Below are positions 1 through 5,567 of a DNA stretch of 5,992 bases, in pieces (the stretch's first letter is position 1; each line of letters opens with the position of its first letter). The stretch covers positions 1 to 5,992 of the forward strand of contig JACCYY010000278.1 of assembly GCA_013696235.1 (NCBI GenBank), read 5' to 3'. The DNA is from Sporichthyaceae bacterium. Its GTDB lineage: Bacteria > Actinomycetota > Actinomycetes > JACCYY01. The notes below the pieces were generated by a model. It made no database searches and was not told the origin of the DNA. It saw nothing but the letters and a program-made list of their open reading frames with translations. Made by a program: the position numbers and the translations under genes.

Positions 1-496
1 CCCTGGAGACGACCTTGTGCTTGGTCGGCTTCCCCATGAGCTTCCAGTACTGCTTGGCGAGCTTCCACGCCGTCTCGACCGCTTCCCCACCGCCGGTCGT
101 GAAGAAGACCCGGTTGAGATCGCCGGGGGCGTGCATCGCGAGTCGCTCGGCCAAGTCGATCGCGGCCGGGTGTGCGTAGGACCAGAGCGGGAAGAACGCG
201 AGCTGGCCGGCCTGCCTCGCGGCGATGTGCGCGAGCTCTCGGCGACCGTGCCCGACCTGGACGGTGAAGAGGCCGGCCAGCCCGTCGAGGTAACGGCGAC
301 CGTTGTCGTCCCAGATGTAGGCACCCTCGCCGCGCACGATGATCGGCACGTCGTTGCCGTCGTACAGGCCGGAGTGGCGGGAGAAATGCAGCCACAGATG
401 ATCACGAGCCGCGACCGTCCGCTCGGTACCGCGCGGGGTCCGCGAGCCACCGCCTGGCTGGGCGCCGCTGGCCGGGACAACGGGCGTCGTTGTCAT
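1..496 (-). CDS. Class III PLP-dependent aminotransferase, likely putrescine/diamine transaminase (N-terminal 165 residues; cut by left edge)
   Basis: This is the N-terminal part of a fold-type I, class III (omega) aminotransferase, a cytoplasmic enzyme that uses pyridoxal phosphate to move a terminal amino group to a keto acid. Visible are the subgroup's N-terminal helix (residues 33-45, HLWLHFSRHSGLY), the strand pair with RGEGAYIWDDNG (55-66), DGLAGLF (71-77) with VGHGR (81-85), and the cofactor phosphate loop TTGGGEAVETAW (133-144), where many family members read TNSGSEAVETA. The catalytic lysine lies beyond the window. The ATG at 496 overlaps the stop of the regulator upstream (ATGA), and GGGGGA sits 4 bases before it, so the two are translationally coupled. 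A 4-aminobutyraldehyde dehydrogenase sits in the divergent arm, so putrescine or a related diamine is the inferred donor. Substrates in this family cannot be read from sequence alone; taurine, beta-alanine or GABA remain possible. Confidence 0.88.
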   Translation of the reverse strand, partial: MTTTPVVPASGAQPGGGSRTPRGTERTVAARDHLWLHFSRHSGLYDGNDVPIIVRGEGAYIWDDNGRRYLDGLAGLFTVQVGHGRRELAHIAARQAGQLAFFPLWSYAHPAAIDLAERLAMHAPGDLNRVFFTTGGGEAVETAWKLAKQYWKLMGKPTKHKVVSR

Positions 497-963
497 CGTG
501 TCCCCCAGTCGTAGAGCTGCTTGCGGAGCTTGAGGTAGACGAACGTCTCGGAGGTGAGGACGCCGTCGATCTTGCGGATCCGTCGGGTGACGACGTCGAG
601 CAGGTGGTCGTCGTCCTCGCACACCACTTCGGCGATCACGTCGAACGACCCAGCGGTGATCACGACGTAGTCGACCTCGGTGATCGCCGCGAGCGCATCG
701 GCGACGGCCTGCACGTCACCCGACGTACGGACCCCGATCATGGCCTGGCGGTGGAACCCCACCTGGAGTGGGTCGGTCACCGCGACGATCTGGACGACGC
801 CCTGGTCGAGCAGCCGTTGCACCCGTTGCCGCACAGCCGCCTCGGACAGCCCCACGGCCTTGCCGATGGCCGCGTACGAACGCCGGCCGTCCTGCTGGAG
901 CTGCTCGATGATTGCCTTGGCCACCGGGTCGAGCAAGACCGGTGGACGTTCCCGCACAGCCAC
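493..963 (-). CDS. Lrp/AsnC family transcriptional regulator
   Basis: This is a DNA-binding regulator of the leucine-responsive (feast/famine) family, 156 residues from the chosen start, which is the usual family length. An N-terminal winged helix-turn-helix covers about residues 12-60, with the recognition-helix region at LSEAAVRQRVQRLL (39-52). A RAM/AsnC ligand-binding and oligomerisation domain follows at about 75-146 and includes the characteristic AGSFDVIAEV (104-113) and SETFVYLKL (138-146). I chose GTG at 963 because AGGA lies 7 bases upstream and the protein then begins just before the helix-turn-helix. The in-frame ATG at 1062 would add 33 residues with no Lrp-like sequence and would overlap the likely promoter of the divergent gene. 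Its stop overlaps the aminotransferase start, so both are expressed together. By position it probably controls its own operon and the divergent dehydrogenase operon; the effector (putrescine, GABA or an amino acid) is inferred only. Confidence 0.9.
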   Translation of the reverse strand: MAVRERPPVLLDPVAKAIIEQLQQDGRRSYAAIGKAVGLSEAAVRQRVQRLLDQGVVQIVAVTDPLQVGFHRQAMIGVRTSGDVQAVADALAAITEVDYVVITAGSFDVIAEVVCEDDDHLLDVVTRRIRKIDGVLTSETFVYLKLRKQLYDWGTR

Positions 964-999
964 AGGGCGATCCTGGCCGTCACGTTGCCCGGGTGCAAG

Positions 1000-1038
1000 G
1001 GAATCCGCAGATTCGGTCCGTACCCGGTGACGGAATCC
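1000..1038. promoter_or_regulatory. Candidate operator: short inverted repeats between divergent operons
   Basis: The gap between the regulator and the dehydrogenase holds GAATC-N4-GATTC (1001-1014), TCCGT-N8-ACGGA (1017-1034), and a second copy of GGAATCC (1000-1006 and 1032-1038) displaced by 32 bases, about three helical turns. All lie just upstream of the candidate -35 box of the dehydrogenase operon. Lrp-type proteins usually bind several short imperfect palindromes on one helix face, so this is a reasonable site for the neighbouring regulator. The repeats are short and could arise by chance. Confidence 0.3.
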
Positions 1039-1061
1039 CCGGCTGGCGGCGCGGCTCACCA

Positions 1062-1091
1062 TTGATCCCGCTGCACCGACCGACCTACGCT
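1062..1091 (+). promoter_or_regulatory. Candidate sigma-70-type promoter for the dehydrogenase operon
   Basis: TTGATC (1062-1067) resembles a -35 box and TACGCT (1086-1091) a -10 box, with an 18-base spacer. Transcription would begin near 1098, giving a leader of about 34 bases before the GTG at 1132. This agrees with that start and argues against the upstream GTG at 1093. The call rests on motif match and position only. Confidence 0.4.
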
Positions 1092-1131
1092 GGTGGTCCG
1101 CAACACCATCATCTCGTACCGGAGGCCCGCC

Positions 1132-2601
1132 GTGACTTCGCCGTCGACCGACCAGTCCGCACCGGCGAGCCGACGACGGCTCGCCAACTTCGTCGGTGGC
1201 GAGCACGTCGACCCGATCGATGGCGAGACCGCACAGATCACGAACCCGGCCACCGGGCGGGTCGTCGCCGATGCCCCGGTGAGCCGGGCCGAGGACGTCG
1301 ACCGCGCGTACGCCGCGGCCGCGGGCGCGTTCGACGCGTGGCGGGACGCGACGCCGAGCGATCGGCAGCGGGCGCTGCTGAGGTTCGCCGACGCGGTCGA
1401 GGGACGAGCCGACGAACTCGTCCGGCTCGAGGCGGAGAACACGGGAAAGCCGCACGCGCTGACGGCGAGCGAGGAGATCCCGCCGATGATCGACCAGATC
1501 CGGTTCTTCGCCGGCGCAGCGCGGGTGCTCGAGGGCAGGTCGGCCGGTGAGTACCTCGCCGGGCACACGTCCTACGTGCGTCGCGAGCCGGTCGGGGTGA
1601 TCGGGCAGGTCACACCGTGGAACTACCCGATGATGATGGCGGTCTGGAAGTTCGCGCCGGCCATCGCTGCGGGCAACACCGTCGTGCTGAAGCCGAGTGA
1701 CACCACGCCCGAGACGACGTTGCTGCTCGCCGAGATCGCAGCCGAGTTCCTCCCGGCCGGCGTGCTCAACGTCGTCACCGGTGACCGCGACACGGGGCGG
1801 GCGGTGATCGAGCACCCGACCGCGGCGATGGTGTCGATCACCGGGTCGGTCCGCGCCGGCATGCAGGTGGCCGCCTCGGCGGCCAGGGACGTCAAGCGGG
1901 TGCACCTCGAGCTCGGCGGCAAGGCGCCCGTGGTCGTGTTCGACGACGCGGACCTCGAGGCCGCCGCGGAGGGGATCGCGGTCGCCGGCTACTTCAACGC
2001 CGGTCAGGACTGCACCGCCGCGACCCGGGTGCTCGCCGCGCCCGGCATCCACGACGACTTCGTCGCCGCGCTCACCGAGCAGGCCCGTGCGGCGAAGGTC
2101 GGTGCTCCGGACGACGACGACGCGCTGCTCGGGCCGGTCAACAACCCCGACCAGCTCTCGCGGGTGACCGGCTTCCTCGACCGGCTGCCCGGTCACGCCA
2201 GGTTGCAGGTCGGCGGCGATCGCATCGCCGAGCTCGGCGACGGCTACTTCCTGCGCCCCGCCGTCGTGTCCGGCCTGCGCCAGGACGACGAGGCGACCCA
2301 GGACGAGATCTTCGGGCCGGTGATCACGGTGCAGCAGTTCACCGACGAGGACGAGGCGGTGCGGTGGGCGAACGGCGTCCCGTACGGTCTCGCGTCGAGC
2401 GTCTGGACGCAGGACGTGGGCCGGGCGATGCGGATGAGCCGGCGGCTGGACTTCGGCTGCGTGTGGGTGAACTGCCATATCCCGCTGGTTGCTGAGATGC
2501 CCCACGGCGGCTTCAAGCACTCGGGCTACGGCAAGGACCTCTCGATATACGGCCTCGAGGACTACACCCGGATCAAGCATGTGATGATCAAGATCAACTG
2601 A
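1132..2601 (+). CDS. patD: Gamma-aminobutyraldehyde dehydrogenase
   Basis: This NAD(P)-dependent aldehyde dehydrogenase oxidises 4-aminobutyraldehyde (in equilibrium with 1-pyrroline) to GABA, the second step of the transaminase route of putrescine breakdown in the cytoplasm. It has 489 residues, full length for the family. Visible motifs are TPWNYP with the oxyanion Asn164, the cofactor-binding KPSD (Lys187), the Rossmann segment ITGSV (236-240), the general base Glu260 in LELGGK, the nucleophile Cys294 in AGQDCTA, and EIFGPV (392-397). The stretches [20 protein letters not shown]-like VAEMPHGG (453-460) and the end [12 protein letters not shown] match my memory of E. coli PatD (YdcW) closely, which supports the substrate call over betaine-aldehyde dehydrogenases. 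The GTG at 1132 is chosen because GGAGG ends 6 bases before it; the GTG at 1093 has no ribosome binding site. It is the first gene of an operon with the amidohydrolase and the 132-residue protein. Confidence 0.88.
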   Translation: MTSPSTDQSAPASRRRLANFVGGEHVDPIDGETAQITNPATGRVVADAPVSRAEDVDRAYAAAAGAFDAWRDATPSDRQRALLRFADAVEGRADELVRLEAENTGKPHALTASEEIPPMIDQIRFFAGAARVLEGRSAGEYLAGHTSYVRREPVGVIGQVTPWNYPMMMAVWKFAPAIAAGNTVVLKPSDTTPETTLLLAEIAAEFLPAGVLNVVTGDRDTGRAVIEHPTAAMVSITGSVRAGMQVAASAARDVKRVHLELGGKAPVVVFDDADLEAAAEGIAVAGYFNAGQDCTAATRVLAAPGIHDDFVAALTEQARAAKVGAPDDDDALLGPVNNPDQLSRVTGFLDRLPGHARLQVGGDRIAELGDGYFLRPAVVSGLRQDDEATQDEIFGPVITVQQFTDEDEAVRWANGVPYGLASSVWTQDVGRAMRMSRRLDFGCVWVNCHIPLVAEMPHGGFKHSGYGKDLSIYGLEDYTRIKHVMIKIN

Positions 2602-2603
2602 TC

Positions 2604-3800
2604 ATGCTGGCGATCCGTGCGCCCCGCGCCTTCGACGGGGCTCGAGCCGTCGAAGGCGGCGCCACTGTGATGATCCACGCCGGCAAGATCGTCGGTGTCG
2701 AACCGGCCGGCATCGACCTGCCCGACGGGACCATCCTGATCGACCACCCTGACGCGACCATCCTTCCCGGCCTGATCGACAGCCACGTCCATCTCTGCGC
2801 CGACAGCATCGACGGCGCGCTGGACCGGCTCGAGACCTATGACGACGCCCAGCTCGACGAGGTGATCGACGCCGCGCTCCAGCGGCAGCTCGCGGCAGGC
2901 GTGACCACAGTCCGTGATCTCGGCGACCGGCGGTACGCCGTCGTGGATCGTCGGGACGCCGGTGGTGAGGAGGTCCGCCCCACCATCGTGGCGTCCGGAC
3001 CACCGATCACGAGCGTCCGCGGGCACTGCTGGAACATGGGCGGCGAGGCAGCCGGTGTGCAGGCTCTGCGGCTCGCGGTCCGCGAGCGGGTCGACCGAGG
3101 CGTCGACGTCATCAAGATCATGGCGAGTGGCGGGCTGTTGACGCTGGGCACCGACGCCACGGCCACCCAGTTCAGCGACGACGAGCTCGAAACGATCGTG
3201 GTCGAGGCACATGCGGCCGGGCTGCCGGTCACGGCGCACGCCCACGCGCGTGCGGCAGTCGAGCAGGTGGTCAGGGCGGGGGTCGACGGCATCGAGCACT
3301 GCAGCTGCCTGACCGCGACGGGTGTGGACGCACCGGTCGAGCTCCTCGACCGGATCGCGGCTCAGCAGATCGCGGTCTGCCCGACCCTGGGCACCGACCC
3401 GGAGATCGGGCCATCGCCGAGGGTCCTCGAGCTTTTGACACGCATGTGTGTCTCGCGGGACGACCTGCTTGCCGACGTCGCCCGCTTCCACGCGAGCGGT
3501 GTGCTGCTCGTCGGCGGCAGCGACGCCGGCATCTCGACCGGCAAGCCGCACGGGATCCTGGCCGAAGCGCTCGTCGAGGCGGCGGGGTGCATGCCCGCCG
3601 CTGCCGTCCTCGCCGGCGCGACGTCGATCGCCGCCCGGACCTGCGGCCTGGACGACACGAAGGGTCGGCTGCGGCCTGGGTACGACGCCGACCTCGTCGT
3701 GGTCGACGGCGATCCGCTCGCCGACATGACCGACATCCGGCGCGTTCGCCAGGTCGTCCTCGCCGGCTCGGTCGTCGGCGATCCCCTCGGGCAGACTTGA
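2604..3800 (+). CDS. Metal-dependent amidohydrolase (imidazolonepropionase / Xaa-Pro dipeptidase-like group)
   Basis: This is a 398-residue amidohydrolase-superfamily enzyme that should hydrolyse an amide, lactam or peptide-like bond with a one- or two-zinc centre in a TIM barrel. The N-terminal beta-sandwich begins in the first residues (RAPRAFDG, 5-12). Metal and catalytic positions are visible: His61 and His63 in GLIDSHVHL, a probable carboxylated Lys171 in VIKIMASGG, His212/His214 in TAHAHA, His232 in GIEHCS, and Asp307 in GGSDAG. The C-terminal sandwich follows with GRLRPGYDADLVVVDGDP (354-371). The lysine in VIKIMASGG fits the group that contains Sgx9260-type and prolidase-like carboxypeptidases. 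The ATG lies 2 bases after the dehydrogenase stop and has no clear ribosome binding site, so it probably depends on translational coupling. The substrate cannot be read from sequence; linkage to putrescine genes suggests, but does not show, an N-acylated or peptide-like amine compound or a lactam. Confidence 0.85.
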   Translation: MLAIRAPRAFDGARAVEGGATVMIHAGKIVGVEPAGIDLPDGTILIDHPDATILPGLIDSHVHLCADSIDGALDRLETYDDAQLDEVIDAALQRQLAAGVTTVRDLGDRRYAVVDRRDAGGEEVRPTIVASGPPITSVRGHCWNMGGEAAGVQALRLAVRERVDRGVDVIKIMASGGLLTLGTDATATQFSDDELETIVVEAHAAGLPVTAHAHARAAVEQVVRAGVDGIEHCSCLTATGVDAPVELLDRIAAQQIAVCPTLGTDPEIGPSPRVLELLTRMCVSRDDLLADVARFHASGVLLVGGSDAGISTGKPHGILAEALVEAAGCMPAAAVLAGATSIAARTCGLDDTKGRLRPGYDADLVVVDGDPLADMTDIRRVRQVVLAGSVVGDPLGQT

Positions 3801-3803
3801 CCG

Positions 3804-4202
3804 GTGCTCACGCTCGATCTTGCTCTCCGGCTGCAGGCTGCCGGGGTCGCTTGGACGCCCGCGCCTGGTGATCGTTTCGTCGTGCCGGACCGGGACATGG
3901 ACGACGAGGTGTTCGTGGTCAGCGACATGACCGTCCAGGTGCATGACTTCCCGACCGGGAGCGTGATCGGGTTCAACGGGACGACGGAGTGGGCGCTGGA
4001 CAGCCTGGCGCAGGGCGAGGTCGTGTGGATCCCGCGCGAGGACCAGCTGCGCGAGCTGGTCGGGGCGGAGTTCGACCGGCTCGAGTCCGTTCCCGGCGGG
4101 TTTGCCGTGGTCACGGCGGACGAGGACGGCGAGCGCCGGCACGTCGACCTCGACGCCGAGCGCGCATACGCCCGTGCTGTCCTGGCGGCTCGCGAGCTTT
4201 AG
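3804..4202 (+). CDS. Conserved hypothetical protein, 132 residues, last gene of the operon
   Basis: I do not recognise a characterised family. The protein is 132 residues, acidic, and has no signal peptide or membrane segment, so it should be cytoplasmic. The N-terminal half looks well structured: an amphipathic start (LDLALRLQAAG, 4-14), then WTPAPGDRFVVPDRDMDDEVFVVSDM (17-42 region) and IGFNGTTEWALDS (55-67). Next comes WIPREDQLRELVG (75-87), then a variable acidic tail. I recall similar short proteins being common in actinobacteria, sometimes under the unsupported product name CpaE; nothing here resembles that pilus-assembly ATPase. The GTG start lies 3 bases after the amidohydrolase stop and has no strong ribosome binding site, so coupling is likely. 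Coding is supported by strong third-position GC and by the tight operon spacing. A GTG or ATG further in is possible but would remove the conserved-looking N-terminus. Confidence 0.75.
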   Translation: MLTLDLALRLQAAGVAWTPAPGDRFVVPDRDMDDEVFVVSDMTVQVHDFPTGSVIGFNGTTEWALDSLAQGEVVWIPREDQLRELVGAEFDRLESVPGGFAVVTADEDGERRHVDLDAERAYARAVLAAREL

Positions 4203-4224
4203 ACGAAATCTGGCCCCAGCGGGC

Positions 4225-4243
4225 AGCCCCGGCCCTCAGGGCT
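4225..4243. terminator. Weak candidate bidirectional terminator hairpin
   Basis: AGCCC (4225-4229) pairs with GGGCT (4239-4243) across a 9-base loop in the 47-base gap between two convergent genes. There is no T-run on either side, so it would not be a classical intrinsic terminator. Position between convergent stops is the main argument. Confidence 0.22.
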
Positions 4244-4249
4244 TCGCGG

Positions 4250-4387
4250 TCAGGTCGGGCGTGACCCGCGGCGCGCCCGCAGCCGCGCGAGCATCTCCTT
4301 CGCCTTCGCCTGGTTCTGCGGCTTGCGTGCCTCGTCGACGATCTTCTTGGCGATGCCGGCCTTGAGCAGACCGCTCACGAGCCCCAT
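4250..4387 (-). CDS. Small basic protein, 45 residues, unknown function
   Basis: This short gene was read directly from the sequence. From ATG at 4387 it encodes 45 residues, beginning MGLVSGLLKAGIAKKIVDEA and ending GSRPT, with its stop at 4250-4252. AGGAG lies 8 bases upstream of the ATG (4396-4400), a near-ideal ribosome binding site. Codons end almost only in G or C. The protein is rich in Lys, Arg and Ala. Residues 2-17 could form a short amphipathic helix, followed by KPQNQAKAKE (22-31) and a basic helical tail (32-40). There is no cysteine, so it is not a zinc ribbon, and no true membrane segment. I recall short actinobacterial proteins of this style but no known role. It lies 90 bases after the lipoprotein hydrolase on the same strand and could share its transcript or have its own promoter. 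Confidence 0.65.
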   Translation of the reverse strand: MGLVSGLLKAGIAKKIVDEARKPQNQAKAKEMLARLRARRGSRPT

Positions 4388-4477
4388 GGGTACTGCTCCT
4401 CGTCTCGACGTCCGGTACCCCGAACGACTACCCGGCCCGGCGCCGACGAACCCCGTACGGCCGGTGACGTCGCGAGC

Positions 4478-5557
4478 TCAGGCCCGGAGGTGCTCGGTGA
4501 AGAACGCGACGGTCCGCTCCATCGACAGCGGCCAGACGGCCTCGAAGGCGTGCGGCTCGGCGTCGTAGGTGATCAGCTCGGCGTCCGCGCCGGCGGCCTG
4601 CAGCGCGGTCAGGGTCTGCTGCGACCAGGTGACCGGGCAGCTCTCGTCGGCGGTGCCGTGCTGGATCAGGATCGGCTCGGTGATGCGGTCGAAGTAGGTG
4701 ACCGGCGAGACGTCCTGCCAGAACTCCGGGCTCGCCTCCGGTGCGCCGTACGCCGCGATGATCGCGTCGGACACGCCGTCGGCGTCGGGATCAGCGCGCG
4801 TCCAGCGGTTGAAGTTGTCCGCCGTGCTCGAGCTCACCGGCGCGTAGACGACGGCGGCGTCGACCAGGCCAGGTGATGCCACCAGCGCGTTGTACGCGAC
4901 GCCGCCGCCCATCGAGCGGCCCATGAGACCGACGCGTTCGGGATCGAGCTGGGGGTGCCCGGACGCCTTGATCGCGAGCACGGCGTTGATCACGTCCTTG
5001 GTGTAGCCGAGGCGTAGCTCGAGCTCGGCGTTGGGGTCGTCGCTGGACTCGGCATGGTTGCGGTAGTCGGTGTGCAGGACCGCGTACCCGGCCCGCGCGA
5101 GGTAGTCCTGCTCCCGCATCATGCCGCGGCCGTTGGTGTAGATCGCCGGGTCGATGTAGCCGTGGGCGAGGACGAGGGTCGGGAACGGCCCGGCCCCGAC
5201 CGGGATGTTCATGATCCCCGAGATGGTCAGGTCACCGCTCGCGTACGTGACGAAGTACCGCGTGTACGCGTCGTTGGCGTCGAGCACCTCGCCGATCTGC
5301 AGGTTGCGACCGTCGTACGCCTGCTGCGCGAGCGCCTCGATCGACACCGGGTGCGGCGGCGGGGTCGGGATCGGCGTGGGCGTCGAGGTGGTGGTCGGCG
5401 GTGTGCGCGTCTGCACCCCGGCTTCCCGAGCGGTCGAGGTCGTGGCGGTCGGCGGGCTGGGCACCGGGGCGGGTGCGGCCGCCTCGTCGGCGCTGCAGGC
5501 CACGGTGCCGACGGCGCACAGCGCGACCGCGAGGACGAACCGGACGGGCAGCGTCAT
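4478..5557 (-). CDS. Secreted (probable lipoprotein) alpha/beta hydrolase, prolyl-oligopeptidase/acyl-aminopeptidase type
   Basis: This is a 359-residue exported hydrolase expected to cleave an ester or peptide bond outside the cell membrane. The start MTLPVRF plus a hydrophobic segment (7-20) forms a signal peptide ending in TVAC, with Cys21 as likely lipid-attachment site; Thr at -3 is not the commonest lipobox residue. Residues 22-70 are a Pro/Thr/Ala/Ser-rich flexible linker, typical of a cell-surface tether. The catalytic domain follows (about 75-359): oxyanion region LVLAHGYID (128-136), nucleophile Ser215 in GRSMGGG, Asp304 in HGTADESCP, and His336 in EPHAF, a complete triad in the usual order. 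The ATG at 5557 is chosen because GAGGA sits 7 bases upstream and the signal peptide starts there. An in-frame ATG at 5776 would overlap the upstream reductase gene and add 73 residues of unlikely sequence. It starts 10 bases after the reductase stop, so the two form an operon. The substrate is unknown. Confidence 0.88.
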   Translation of the reverse strand: MTLPVRFVLAVALCAVGTVACSADEAAAPAPVPSPPTATTSTAREAGVQTRTPPTTTSTPTPIPTPPPHPVSIEALAQQAYDGRNLQIGEVLDANDAYTRYFVTYASGDLTISGIMNIPVGAGPFPTLVLAHGYIDPAIYTNGRGMMREQDYLARAGYAVLHTDYRNHAESSDDPNAELELRLGYTKDVINAVLAIKASGHPQLDPERVGLMGRSMGGGVAYNALVASPGLVDAAVVYAPVSSSTADNFNRWTRADPDADGVSDAIIAAYGAPEASPEFWQDVSPVTYFDRITEPILIQHGTADESCPVTWSQQTLTALQAAGADAELITYDAEPHAFEAVWPLSMERTVAFFTEHLRA

Positions 5558-5567
5558 GTCGCCATCC

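Noticed and set aside
964..1062. Longer start for the Lrp gene at ATG 1062.
   Set aside because: It would add 33 residues with no family similarity, and the ATG overlaps the -35 box of the divergent promoter. GTG 963 has AGGA at proper spacing and gives the normal family length.
490..1065. A 191-codon plus-strand open frame opposite the Lrp gene.
   Set aside because: It is antisense to a clear Lrp/AsnC gene and has no recognisable domain.
1093..1131. Longer start for the dehydrogenase at GTG 1093.
   Set aside because: It has no ribosome binding site and lies upstream of the predicted transcription start. GTG 1132 follows GGAGG at 6 bases.
493..2580. A 695-codon open frame on the minus strand covering the Lrp gene and the whole of the dehydrogenase gene.
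   Set aside because: Only the last 156 codons look like protein (Lrp). The rest is antisense to patD, rich in Arg, His, Gly and Val with no recognisable domain, the usual artefact in GC-rich DNA.
2562..4142. A 526-codon minus-strand open frame opposite the amidohydrolase and the 132-residue protein.
   Set aside because: Its composition is that of a GC-skew shadow, with no motifs or ribosome binding site, and both plus-strand genes have clear family motifs or operon support.
4388..4477. GC-rich palindromic fragments such as GGCGCC between the small gene and the hydrolase gene.
   Set aside because: The stems are short and overlapping with no T-run, so neither a terminator nor a promoter could be supported.
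5347..5500. Repetitive-looking DNA within the hydrolase gene.
   Set aside because: It encodes the Pro/Thr/Ala-rich linker after the signal peptide; there is no tandem or dispersed nucleotide repeat unit.
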